Origin: Gemmatimonadota bacterium
Lineage (GTDB): Bacteria > Gemmatimonadota > Gemmatimonadetes > Longimicrobiales > Longimicrobiaceae
Direction of reading: 5' to 3'
DNA length: 10,927 nucleotides
Assembly (NCBI GenBank): GCA_019348475.1
Contig: JAHWJJ010000101.1
Location: 1 to 10,927, forward strand
The notes below the pieces were generated by a model. It saw only the letters and a list, made by a program, of their open reading frames with translations, did no database searches and was not told the DNA's origin. Shown piece by piece: positions 1 to 7,666 of the stretch; within the stretch, counting starts at the first letter, position 1; each line of letters starts with the position of its first letter. A program made the translations under genes and the position numbers.

Positions 1-1109
<1,109 letters not shown>

Positions 1110-1435
1110 TGCGGTTTTTCCTCCTGCGATGAAGGGAATCATGCGCGGGCGCCGCGGCCGGGCCACACGCGTGCACGGGCGGCTGCCTCCGACGCGGTGC
1201 CGCCGGTTCCGCGCCGACGCCCGGCGCGGCGCGTCAGCGCGAGTCCAAATATACTCCCGCCCGGCGCGCGAGGCCACGATATCGGGCGGACTGCGGCCGG
1301 GGCCCGCGGCGGGCGGGCGGGCTCCGCGCGGCCAGCGCCTTGTGCGTCCACCGCCTCCCCATCAACTTTTGCTTCCCGCACCTTCCGCGTCCCGGCGAGG
1401 GCGCGACCGCGTTCCAGATCCCCCCGCGCGTCTGA
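1110..1435. other. Divergent intergenic region between two lipoprotein genes
   Basis: These 326 bases hold no gene I can support. The only AT-rich island is AAATATACT at 1247-1255, which offers a -10-like TATACT on the plus strand (1250-1255) and TATATT on the minus strand (1253-1248). No convincing -35 lies at the right distance for either. It is the best guess for the promoter of one or both divergent genes, with leaders of about 130-170 bases. The last ~100 bases before 1436 are pyrimidine-rich and lack a clear Shine-Dalgarno. Confidence 0.3.
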
Positions 1436-2410
1436 ATGCCCGTTCACGATCATCTGCGCGCCGCCCTCGCGGCCATCGCCCTGCTCATCCTTCCCGTCGC
1501 GGGCTGCGGCGACACGCCCGCGGCGGGTGGCGCGGGGCTCAAGCCGGCGAGCGTGGAATCGAAGCGGTGGGAGCGCGTGGCCGTGGTGGAGCAGCGGCGG
1601 ATCGAGGAGGGCGAGGGATGGGAGCTGCCGGACAGCGCGGAGGTGCTCCGGCGCGAACGCCGCTTTCACCACACGGGCCAGGAGGTCGTTGGCCAGCGGA
1701 CGGCGACGCGGCAGGTGCCGCGGACGGAGCGCGTGGCCGACGGAACGGACACGCGCTCGCGGACGGTGGAGGAACGGGTGCGGACCGGGACGCGCGAGTA
1801 CGTCTGCGGCCAGCGCGACCTGGGGAACGGGTACTTCGAAGACGTGGAGTGCCGCGAGCCTGTCTACGAGACGCGCACGCGCACGGAAACGTGGGAGGAG
1901 CCGCGGTATCGGGAGGTCACGCGCCACGAGACGGTGACGGAGCAGGTGGCGGTGACGCGTCCCGTGCCGGTCTACCGGACGTACTACACGTGGCGGGCGC
2001 CGCGGTGGGACGCGGTGGATACGCTCCGCGCCAGCGGCGACACCACCCGCCCCGCCTGGCCGAACGCGCAGCTCGCGCAGAACCAGCGCTGGGGAGCGCG
2101 GACGGGGCGCTACACCGTGGTGGTGCGCCAGGGCGCCATGCGCATGACCCTCCACACGGACCTGGGGCAGTGGGCCGGCCTTCGCCCGGGACAGCGGGTC
2201 GGCGTCCGGTTCAGCGCCCGTGAGGACGGCGGGTCGCCCATCTTTCCCGCGGACAGCCTGTACGAATGCCAGCGGTGGCACCTGGGCCTGGACCGCCGGC
2301 CCCCGCCGGACTCGCTGGGCTGCTCGCCGCGTCCGCCCGCCCCGCAGGCGCAATCGGCTTCGGCGAGCCCAAGCGGGCCGCGCGAACACCGAGGGTCGTC
2401 GGCGCCTTGA
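1436..2410 (+). CDS. Predicted lipoprotein with charged beta-rich region, function unknown
   Basis: A 324-residue product that I cannot place in a named family. Residues 1-24 form a lipoprotein signal: Arg8, a hydrophobic core (AALAAIALLILP) and the lipobox VAGC with Cys24. Residues 40-180 are dominated by alternating Thr/Val/Arg/Glu, suggesting many short beta strands and almost no hydrophobic helix. Cys124 and Cys139 flank a distinctive GNGYFEDVEC segment (GNGYF at 130-134), and YETRTRTETWEEP then YRTYYTW follow near 144-186. Two further cysteines are at 278 and 296, so two disulfides are possible after export. A more globular part (about 208-300) follows, then a low-complexity Pro/Ser tail. 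No enzyme motif is visible. The ATG at 1436 is the only start placing a signal peptide at the N-terminus, although no Shine-Dalgarno precedes it. It converges on trmL. Confidence 0.8.
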   Translation: MPVHDHLRAALAAIALLILPVAGCGDTPAAGGAGLKPASVESKRWERVAVVEQRRIEEGEGWELPDSAEVLRRERRFHHTGQEVVGQRTATRQVPRTERVADGTDTRSRTVEERVRTGTREYVCGQRDLGNGYFEDVECREPVYETRTRTETWEEPRYREVTRHETVTEQVAVTRPVPVYRTYYTWRAPRWDAVDTLRASGDTTRPAWPNAQLAQNQRWGARTGRYTVVVRQGAMRMTLHTDLGQWAGLRPGQRVGVRFSAREDGGSPIFPADSLYECQRWHLGLDRRPPPDSLGCSPRPPAPQAQSASASPSGPREHRGSSAP

Positions 2411-2536
2411 CCCCGGCCGCGAGACCGACCGTTCCCCGGCGCACCGCCCGACCCGCCGCTGGCACCGCGGCCGCGGCAAGCCCCCGCCACACTCGCTCGG
2501 CTGCTCCCCCGCCCTGCCACCGCGCGGCGGTAGCCC

Positions 2537-2608
2537 GTTTCACCCTTTCACCCGTTCACCCGCTCACCCGCTCACCCGTTCACCCGTTCACCCGCCCACC
2601 CGCTCACC
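2537..2608. repeat. Octamer tandem array, 9 units, overlapping the end of trmL
   Basis: Nine directly repeated 8-base units in perfect phase. The plus-strand consensus is CGYTCACC: CGTTCACC and CGCTCACC dominate, with one CGCCCACC and two decayed left-end units (GTTTCACC, CTTTCACC). The trmL stop codon (2574-2572) lies inside the array, so the last residues of TrmL are encoded by repeat units. It belongs to the same period-8 class as the arrays at 7513, 8034 and 8551, with a different core. Confidence 0.9.
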
Positions 2609-3069
2609 CCCGCCTGCCGCAGCGCCTCGTACAGCGCGATCCCGACGGCCATCGAAAGGTTCAGCGAGCGCGCGCCCTCCACCATGGGAATGCGCAGGCA
2701 GCGCTCCGGCGCGGACGCCAGCAGCGGCTCCGGCAGCCCGCGCGACTCTGGCCCGAACAGCAGCACGTCTCCCGGCGCGAAGTCCGCGTCCCAGATCGTT
2801 CGCTCGGCCTTCGTGGTCAGCATCCACACGCGCCGCCCCTGGACCGCCTGCGCGAAGTCCTCCCACGCCACGTGCCGCCGCACGTCCACGCCCTCCCAGT
2901 AATCCATCACCGCGCGCCTGGCCTTGGGGTGCGCGAACGAGAAGCCCAGGCGCCCGATCAGGTGCACCGGCGACCCGGTGGCCCCGCACAGGCGCGCCAC
3001 GCTCCCCGCGTTCCCCGGAATTTCCGGCTCGTAGAGCGCCACGTGCAGGGGTTGATGACGATCGTCCAT
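2572..3069 (-). CDS. trmL: tRNA (cytidine(34)-2'-O)-methyltransferase
   Basis: SPOUT-family enzyme that 2'-O-methylates the wobble nucleotide of certain leucine tRNAs using S-adenosylmethionine. All three trefoil-knot motifs are present in the 165-residue product: LYEPEIPGNAGSVARLC at 12-28 with LGFSF at 41-45, FGPESRGLP at 105-113, and IPMVEGARSLNLS from 127 running into a C-terminal YEALRQ. Length and order match the short TrmL/YibK proteins, which lack the extra domains of TrmH or RlmB. The ATG at 3069 puts the first strand (PLHVALYEP) 7 residues in, as in TrmL relatives; an in-frame GTG at 3105 would add 12 residues and is less likely. Neither has a clear Shine-Dalgarno. The final residues (about GWAGERVNG) come from the octamer array and are probably not functional. 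Convergent with the preceding lipoprotein gene. Confidence 0.92.
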   Translation of the reverse strand: MDDRHQPLHVALYEPEIPGNAGSVARLCGATGSPVHLIGRLGFSFAHPKARRAVMDYWEGVDVRRHVAWEDFAQAVQGRRVWMLTTKAERTIWDADFAPGDVLLFGPESRGLPEPLLASAPERCLRIPMVEGARSLNLSMAVGIALYEALRQAGVSGWAGERVNG

Positions 3070-3240
3070 CAGACGCAGGTCGGTGGGGGGCACCGGGCGC
3101 CGCACCGGTGCCGACGAGTGGGTGACGCGGCGCCGCTCACGGCAGCACGCGGATTCCCGCGCCGGGGGGCACGCGTAAGCACGGCGGATCAGGTTCCTCG
3201 CCGCGTGTTACCAGATCCTCCGGTCTCCTGTGCAGGCCAA

Positions 3241-3315
3241 GCATCACGCGGACGACACGGAGAACAGGCCTCTCCGCTTCTTTTCTCCGCGATCTCCGCG
3301 CCCTCCGCGTGAGGC
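3241..3315. repeat. Palindromic intergenic repeat with TCTCCGCG units
   Basis: The right half holds three 9-base steps, TCTCCGCGA, TCTCCGCGC and CCTCCGCGT (about 3285-3311), ending CCGCGTGAGGC. The left half (3241-3265) is its imperfect reverse complement: GCATCACGCGGACG, then ACACGGAGAAC. The transcript of either strand could fold into a long interrupted hairpin with a loop near 3266-3282. It lies between trmL and the serine hydrolase gene, about 70 bases past the stop of the latter. I recall similar CACGCGGAGACGCGGAGA palindromes between genes in several GC-rich phyla; this has not been checked. Confidence 0.6.
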
Positions 3316-3386
3316 CCTCTTTGGAAGCTGGATGCACAATCAATCCGAGATTTGGTACGAGACCCATCTTCGACAGGACTCGCCCG

Positions 3387-5069
3387 TCACTCGCCGCCAG
3401 CGTCCCGCTGGAAGCGGACGTTGAACAGGCGCGGGGTGGATGCGTCGAACGCGACCACCCGGCCTGCCTGGTCGCGGCGGAACAGCACCAGCACGTAGCC
3501 GTCGGAGAACGCGTCGCGGCCCGCGGGGCGCAGATCCGTGGTATCGCGCGGAAGCATCGCCCGCAGCGCGTTTCCGCGAACCTCCAGGCGCCACTCGCTG
3601 TCCAGCTCGGCGCTGCGGTAAACGCCCGCGTACTCGGCCAGCACCGGCGGCGGCTCCGCGGGGCCGGGCGCATCGAACACGGCGGGCGTGGGGACCCCGT
3701 AAGAATCCTCCTCCAGCCGCATCCCGCCGTCCGGCCGCGGGCGAAATGCGATCTCCGTCGGCTGGCCGCGCACGCGAAAACGGTTGGGGGCGACCGGCAC
3801 CAGGTCGTACCACGTGGCCACGTACCGCACGGCGAAACGCCCGTCCCGCCACTGCACGAACCGCGGCTGCACCCCGGTCCGGCTGACGTAGAACCCGAAG
3901 TACCCCGCCGCCGCCGCCGAATCGATCTGCTCCTCCGCCCGCACTGGATGACCGGCCCGCGCGAAGTCCTGCGCCAGGAACAGGTCCGCGACGCGCTCGG
4001 TGAGCCCGCCGGGCTCGGCCGTGCGCGTATTGCAGGTGGTGAGGAAGGAGATGCGCTGGTCCGGAAAGCGCCACCACTGCGCGCGAAAGCCGTACGACTG
4101 CCCGCCGTGCCAGTCGCGCCGCAGGCCGCGGTACGGTTCGCGGTGCAGCCCGAAGGAGTACGTCGACGGCGAGCCGTGGTTCATCCGCAGCGAATCGCGC
4201 AGGATCGCCTGCACCGCCGCACCGCCGATGCGCGGCTGGTAGAAGTGGCGGTCCCACTTCGCCAGGTCCTCGGGCGTCGTCAGCAGCCCGAAGTCGCCGT
4301 GCCCGGGCTCGTCCGGCGGCAGCTGGTGCGTCCAGCCGGTGTCGGCGCGGGTGTAGGCGTGCGCGCGCTCCGCCGGCCGCACATTGTCCGTCGGCAGCCG
4401 CGTGTTCGTCATCCCCAGCGGCTGAAAGATGCGGTCGCGCAAAAAGGCTGCGATCGGCTGCCCCGACACCCGCTCCACCACCCGGCCCAGCAGGTAGAAC
4501 CCGCTGTTGGAGTAGACGTAGCGGTCCCCCGGAACGAAGCTGAGGCCGTTCGCGCGCAGCAGAAGCTGCATGCCATCCATCCCGTTGCCGGCGAGCACCG
4601 GGATCTCCGTATACTCGCGGACGCCGCTCGCCTGGTTCAGCAGGTGGCGCAGCGTGACGGTGTGGGGATAGGCGGGGAGTTCCGGCAGGTGCTCGCGGAC
4701 GTCGTCGTCCAGCGAAAGCCGCCCCTCGGCCGCCAGCATGGCGATGGCGTAGGCGGTGAACTGCTTGGTCAGTGAGCCGCCGTCGATGACCGTGCGGGTG
4801 GAGAGCGCCTCCCCCGTCTCCCGGTTCGCCACCCCGTACGCGCGGGAGAGGACGATGTCACCCGCCCGCATCACCGTCAGCACGCACCCCGGCGACCCCG
4901 GCGCGCGGTAGGCGGCGAAGATAGACTCGATGCGCTCGACCGGAACGGCGACATCCACCGGGGGGTTTGCGGCGGGAGATGGCGGTGCCGTGCGCGAAGC
5001 CGCGCATCCGGCGCACACGCCGAGCGCCAACGCCGCGCGAAGGGTCCAGCAGGTGCGGGAGTGCGTCAT
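3387..5069 (-). CDS. Class C beta-lactamase-like serine hydrolase, predicted lipoprotein
   Basis: A 560-residue exported serine hydrolase of the class C beta-lactamase / penicillin-binding / esterase superfamily. The catalytic triad motifs are in order: SLTK at 99-102 (nucleophile Ser99, Lys102), YSN at 186-188, and HGG at 321-323 replacing the classical KTG, common in esterase and D-aminopeptidase branches. The superfamily hallmarks LLNQASG (143-149) and QPLGM (216-220) are also present. After the catalytic domain, residues ~400-560 form a beta-rich C-terminal domain like those fused to many such proteins (YFGFYVSR; LAEYAGVYRS). The ATG at 5069 gives a signal peptide ending CAGC (Cys22), a slightly atypical lipobox; an in-frame start at 5117 puts 16 charged residues before it and is less likely. 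The substrate cannot be read from sequence: peptide, ester or cell-wall fragment are all possible. True beta-lactam resistance should not be assumed. Single gene, divergent from the 115-residue secreted protein gene. Confidence 0.88.
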   Translation of the reverse strand: MTHSRTCWTLRAALALGVCAGCAASRTAPPSPAANPPVDVAVPVERIESIFAAYRAPGSPGCVLTVMRAGDIVLSRAYGVANRETGEALSTRTVIDGGSLTKQFTAYAIAMLAAEGRLSLDDDVREHLPELPAYPHTVTLRHLLNQASGVREYTEIPVLAGNGMDGMQLLLRANGLSFVPGDRYVYSNSGFYLLGRVVERVSGQPIAAFLRDRIFQPLGMTNTRLPTDNVRPAERAHAYTRADTGWTHQLPPDEPGHGDFGLLTTPEDLAKWDRHFYQPRIGGAAVQAILRDSLRMNHGSPSTYSFGLHREPYRGLRRDWHGGQSYGFRAQWWRFPDQRISFLTTCNTRTAEPGGLTERVADLFLAQDFARAGHPVRAEEQIDSAAAAGYFGFYVSRTGVQPRFVQWRDGRFAVRYVATWYDLVPVAPNRFRVRGQPTEIAFRPRPDGGMRLEEDSYGVPTPAVFDAPGPAEPPPVLAEYAGVYRSAELDSEWRLEVRGNALRAMLPRDTTDLRPAGRDAFSDGYVLVLFRRDQAGRVVAFDASTPRLFNVRFQRDAGGE

Positions 5070-5159
5070 CTTCCGTGCGGCGAGTGTGGGAGCAACCATC
5101 CGCACCCCGCGGCGCAAGCGTCACGCCAGATCTCGCCTCGTCGGACCTCCACGAAGGTC

Positions 5160-5179
5160 GATGCCGGGAAATCGGCATC
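5160..5179. promoter_or_regulatory. Short inverted repeat in a divergent intergenic region
   Basis: GATGCCG (5160-5166) and CGGCATC (5173-5179) form a perfect 7-bp inverted repeat with a 6-base spacer, between the divergent serine hydrolase and 115-residue protein genes. Spacing and symmetry suit a dimeric regulator site or a small hairpin in a leader. No clear promoter boxes were found nearby, so this is suggestive only. Confidence 0.25.
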
Positions 5180-5271
5180 CGCGTCCATCCAAAGAGGAAG
5201 CGTGTGTTTCACCAACGACGCACGCCTGCGCAATGCCACGCGCCACCCATCTCCCCCGGCAGGAGCCCGTC

Positions 5272-5619
5272 ATGCGACGTTCACGGTCCGTCTTTGTCCT
5301 GGCACTCGCGTTCGCCACCACGGCGGGTGATTGCGACCCCACGGATCCCTACGTGAAGTCACGCCTGATGATCGAGTCCAACACGCGATGGGAGGGCGTA
5401 ATCATCGGGGCGGGCGTGGAGCGGCTGGACGCGCAGGGGGACGATACATGGACGTTCGGACGCGGCCAGGTGTGCTGGGAGTTCCGTAAAAAGACGTCGG
5501 GCGGATACCTGCGCGCCTACCTGGCCCCGGGCTCCACCTACACCGGCTCCACGCGCAGGGCCTTCGCCGAAACCGCAGACTCAGCTGGCACCGTCCACGG
5601 CTGCAAGTCGCAGGAGTGA
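5272..5619 (+). CDS. Small secreted protein, 115 aa, function unknown
   Basis: The start is well supported: AGGAG at 5261-5265 lies 6 bases before the ATG. Residues 1-19 form a signal peptide (MRRSRS, then a hydrophobic VFVLALAFATTAG). Cys21 follows Gly-Asp, so lipidation is doubtful and ordinary cleavage near residue 19 is more likely. The mature part of about 95 residues contains short beta-like segments (SRLMIES, WEGVIIGAGVERL, QVCWEFRKK, GGYLRAYLAPG) and cysteines at 21, 68 and 111; Cys68-Cys111 is a plausible disulfide. No family is recognised. An in-frame upstream start would run through the divergent promoter region and is rejected. It ends 44 bases before a strong terminator and looks monocistronic. 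Confidence 0.75.
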   Translation: MRRSRSVFVLALAFATTAGDCDPTDPYVKSRLMIESNTRWEGVIIGAGVERLDAQGDDTWTFGRGQVCWEFRKKTSGGYLRAYLAPGSTYTGSTRRAFAETADSAGTVHGCKSQE

Positions 5620-5662
5620 CGGCGGCCGCCGTGAGCCGCTATCATCATCGGTCCAAAACGCG

Positions 5663-5690
5663 AAAGGAGCACCCGCTCGGGTGCTCCTTT
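5663..5690. terminator. Bidirectional intrinsic terminator
   Basis: AAAGGAGCACCC (5663-5674) pairs perfectly with GGGTGCTCCTTT (5679-5690) around a GCTC loop. The arms end in AAA and TTT, so each strand has a stem followed by T residues: TTTATCTTT on plus, TTTCGCGTTTT on minus. It lies between the convergent 115-residue protein gene (stop 5619) and moaA (stop 5771) and can serve both. Confidence 0.88.
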
Positions 5691-5770
5691 ATCTTTCCCC
5701 AGAGGGATTGCCGAGGACGCGGCGCCTCCTTCAGGATGGTGCGTGGCGACAGCAGGACGACGATCGCCAC

Positions 5771-6820
5771 CTATCCCCCCACCTGCGACAGGGCGCGCAG
5801 GCCGCCGCTGCCGGTGTCGCTCCCCTGCACCAGCCAGTGGCGCTCGGGCTTGATCGCCAGGGTGTGCCGGATGAGCGGCTCCAGCGGCTCGCCGCGGCGA
5901 AGGGGGTCGCGCAGGTTGGTCTGCAGGCCGCCGAACAGGCAGGGGCGCAGCTGACCGTCCGCCGTAAGGCGCATGCGGTTGCAGCGCTCGCAGTAGTTGT
6001 GGCTCATGGGCGTGATCACGCCCACCGTCCCCGCCGCGCCGGGGAACGCGAAGTAGCGCGCCGGCCCGTTCCCCGCGGGCCCGCCAACCGGCTCCAGCGC
6101 CCCGACCGTCCGCACGTTCTGCAGCATCTCGTCCGCGGACACGAACTCGTCCGCGGAAACGCCCAGGTTGTCGCCCGTGGGCATTACCTCGATGAAGCGC
6201 ACGTGCCACGGCCGCTCGCGGGTGATGGCCGCGAAGTCCGCCACCTCGTCGTCGTTGCGGCCGCGCATGACCACGCAGTTCACCTTGATGGGCGCGAACC
6301 CCGCCCGCTCCGCCGCCGCCAGGCCACGGAAGATGGCGTCCGCGCTCCCCGGCCGCCGCGAGATGGCGTCGATGCGCTCCGGGCGCAGCGAGTCCAGCGA
6401 CACGTTCACCCGGTCCACCCCCGCGTCGCGGAGCGCGTCCGCGTGCTCCTCCAGCAGCACGGCGTTCGTGGAGAGCGACACGTCCTGGATCTGCGGCACC
6501 GCGCGGATCATTCGCACCAGCGCCGGCAGGTCGCGGCGCACCAGCGGCTCGCCGCCGGTGATGCGCACCTTGCGCAGCCCCACCCCCGCCATCACCCGCA
6601 CCACCTGCGCGATCTCCTCGTAGCGCAGGATCTGATCGCGGCGCAGCCAGGGGAGCCCCTCCTCGGGCATGCAGTACACGCACCGCAGGTTGCACTTGTC
6701 CGTGACGGAGATGCGCAGGTACTCGACCCGGCGCCCGAAGCCGTCCGCCATGGGCCCGCTCTCCGGCACCGGGCGCACGGGCGCCACGGGAACGCCGCCC
6801 AGCTGCACCAGCCCGCTCAT
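5771..6820 (-). CDS. moaA: GTP 3',8-cyclase (molybdenum cofactor biosynthesis protein A)
   Basis: Radical-SAM enzyme that converts GTP to 3',8-cyclo-GTP, the first step of molybdenum cofactor synthesis, in partnership with MoaC. The 349-residue product has the N-terminal [4Fe-4S] motif CNLRCVYC (Cys43, 47, 50), the SAM-binding GGEP at 89-92, and the C-terminal cluster CERC...C (Cys277, 280, 294) that holds the substrate-binding iron-sulfur centre. It ends in Gly-Gly, the conserved MoaA tail needed for activity. The ATG at 6820 has GGAGG 7 bases upstream and overlaps the moaE stop by four bases (ATGA), implying translational coupling. A start at 6895 would run through moaE. Last gene of the moaD-moaE-moaA operon, with the terminator at 5663-5690 downstream. 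Confidence 0.96.
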   Translation of the reverse strand: MSGLVQLGGVPVAPVRPVPESGPMADGFGRRVEYLRISVTDKCNLRCVYCMPEEGLPWLRRDQILRYEEIAQVVRVMAGVGLRKVRITGGEPLVRRDLPALVRMIRAVPQIQDVSLSTNAVLLEEHADALRDAGVDRVNVSLDSLRPERIDAISRRPGSADAIFRGLAAAERAGFAPIKVNCVVMRGRNDDEVADFAAITRERPWHVRFIEVMPTGDNLGVSADEFVSADEMLQNVRTVGALEPVGGPAGNGPARYFAFPGAAGTVGVITPMSHNYCERCNRMRLTADGQLRPCLFGGLQTNLRDPLRRGEPLEPLIRHTLAIKPERHWLVQGSDTGSGGLRALSQVGG

Positions 6821-7263
6821 CGCGCCGCCTCCACCGCCGGCGCAAAGCCGGGGACCCACTCCGCGTGGCCGTCGAGGTACCCCTCGCGCTTCCACACCGG
6901 CACGCGCTGCTTGAGCTGCTCGATGACGTAGCGCGACGCCTCGTACGCCTCCCCCCGGTGCGGCGAGGCCACCGCGATCGCGACGCTGGCCTCCCCGATC
7001 TCCAGCCGCCCCACCCGGTGCACCACGTGGATGGCGCCGGTGCCGAACCGCGCGCGCGCCTCGTCGGCGATCCGCAGCATCTCCCGCTGCGCCATGGGCC
7101 CGTAGGCGCTGTACTCCAGCTGGCTCACCGCGCGCCCGTCGTTCTGTTCGCGCACCACGCCCCAGAACAGCAGCGCCGCGCCGTCCGCGGGGGTCAGCGC
7201 GCCGCCCAGCATCCGCGCGGGATCGATGGCATCCGGCGTTACGAGTGCGAAGTTTCCGTCCAC
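6817..7263 (-). CDS. moaE: Molybdopterin synthase catalytic subunit
   Basis: The large subunit of molybdopterin synthase; it transfers two sulfurs from thiocarboxylated MoaD to cyclic pyranopterin monophosphate. From a GTG start the product is 148 residues, close to E. coli MoaE (about 150). Conserved features: FWGVVREQNDGRAV (33-46, with Arg38), SPHRGEAYEAS (100-110, with His102-Arg103), and the active-site KQRVPVWKRE (118-127) carrying Lys118 and Lys125. The GTG at 7263 begins two bases past the moaD stop and places the first strand (FALVTPDAI) as in relatives; the frame stays open into moaD but without a fitting start. No strong Shine-Dalgarno is seen, consistent with coupling to moaD. Its stop overlaps the moaA start. 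Confidence 0.94.
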   Translation of the reverse strand: MDGNFALVTPDAIDPARMLGGALTPADGAALLFWGVVREQNDGRAVSQLEYSAYGPMAQREMLRIADEARARFGTGAIHVVHRVGRLEIGEASVAIAVASPHRGEAYEASRYVIEQLKQRVPVWKREGYLDGHAEWVPGFAPAVEAAR

Positions 7264-7265
7264 GC

Positions 7266-7511
7266 TCAGCCGCCCGCTACGGGGGGGATGAAGGCCACCT
7301 CGTCGCCGTCCGCCAGCTCCGTCGCCAAGGGCGCGTAGTCCATGTTCACCGCCACCACGGGCGAGTCCGGCAGCCGCGCCAGCCCGCCGCCGCGCGCGCG
7401 CAGGCTCCCCACCAGGTCCGCCACGCGGGCACCCGAGGGCAGCTCCACCGCCAGCTCGTCGTGGCCGGCCATGTCGCGGTAGGTGGCGAAGAACAGGGAG
7501 CGTACGATCAT
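7266..7511 (-). CDS. moaD: Molybdopterin synthase sulfur carrier subunit
   Basis: Ubiquitin-like sulfur carrier of 81 residues. Its C-terminal Gly-Gly (PPVAGG) is thiocarboxylated and inserts into the MoaE active site. The beta-grasp pattern is visible: strand MIVRSLFFATYR, the helix around VADLVGSLRA, PVVAVNMDY, then ADGDEVAFIPPVAGG. ThiS is the alternative small carrier, but the adjoining moaE and moaA settle the assignment. The ATG at 7511 gives the normal length; the frame continues far upstream only because the octamer array contains no stop in this frame. There is no Shine-Dalgarno: the bases before the ATG are the octamer array (7513-7552), so translation may start from a leaderless or unstructured mRNA. 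First gene of the operon; no clear promoter was found. Confidence 0.93.
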   Translation of the reverse strand: MIVRSLFFATYRDMAGHDELAVELPSGARVADLVGSLRARGGGLARLPDSPVVAVNMDYAPLATELADGDEVAFIPPVAGG

Positions 7512-7512
7512 C

Positions 7513-7552
7513 GGGCGAAAGTGCGAAAGTGCGAAAGTGCGTGGGTGCGTCC
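7513..7552. repeat. Octamer tandem array, 5 units, abutting the moaD start
   Basis: Five 8-base units read on the plus strand: GGGCGAAA, GTGCGAAA, GTGCGAAA, GTGCGTGG, GTGCGTCC. The inner units are exact and the edges decayed. The array ends one base before the moaD ATG, so it occupies the position where a ribosome binding site would be. Same core and orientation as the array at 8034-8113. Confidence 0.88.
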
Positions 7553-7605
7553 CGCACGTGGTTGCGGCGGATGAAGATAGCGCTCGACCACGCGGTGGGG
7601 ATACA

Positions 7606-7638
7606 CCGCCGCCCCGCGCGGGTTCGGCGGGGCGGCGG
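7606..7638 (-). terminator. GC-only 12-bp hairpin between the 101-aa gene and moaD
   Basis: CCGCCGCCCCGC (7606-7617) pairs perfectly with GCGGGGCGGCGG (7627-7638) around a 9-base loop. It begins about 30 bases after the stop of the 101-residue protein gene, a typical terminator position, but no U-tract follows. It may separate that gene from the moa operon. Confidence 0.4.
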
Positions 7639-7666
7639 GTTCGGCCGGCACGGCGGCGGATGGGCG

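Noticed and set aside
1139..2479. 446-codon minus-strand frame opposite the 324-residue lipoprotein
   Set aside because: Arg/Pro/Ala-rich, no ribosome site or motif; the plus frame has a signal peptide and lipobox.
3070..3105. Upstream GTG start for trmL at 3105
   Set aside because: It adds 12 residues (MRRPVPPTDLRL) not expected before the first SPOUT strand and has no Shine-Dalgarno; the ATG at 3069 fits the family N-terminus.
3309..4775. 488-codon plus-strand frame opposite the serine hydrolase gene
   Set aside because: Low-complexity Arg/His/Val shadow; the minus frame carries ordered SxxK, YSN and HGG motifs.
3387..5069. Calling the serine hydrolase a beta-lactam resistance gene
   Set aside because: Only superfamily motifs are present, with HGG instead of KTG and an extra C-terminal domain; most such proteins are esterases or peptidases.
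4930..5271. In-frame upstream extension of the 115-residue secreted protein
   Set aside because: It would start inside the opposite-strand hydrolase gene and bury the signal peptide; the ATG at 5272 has AGGAG at ideal spacing.
5681..6931. 416-codon plus-strand frame opposite moaA
   Set aside because: Shadow of moaA; it also runs through the bidirectional terminator and has no recognisable features.
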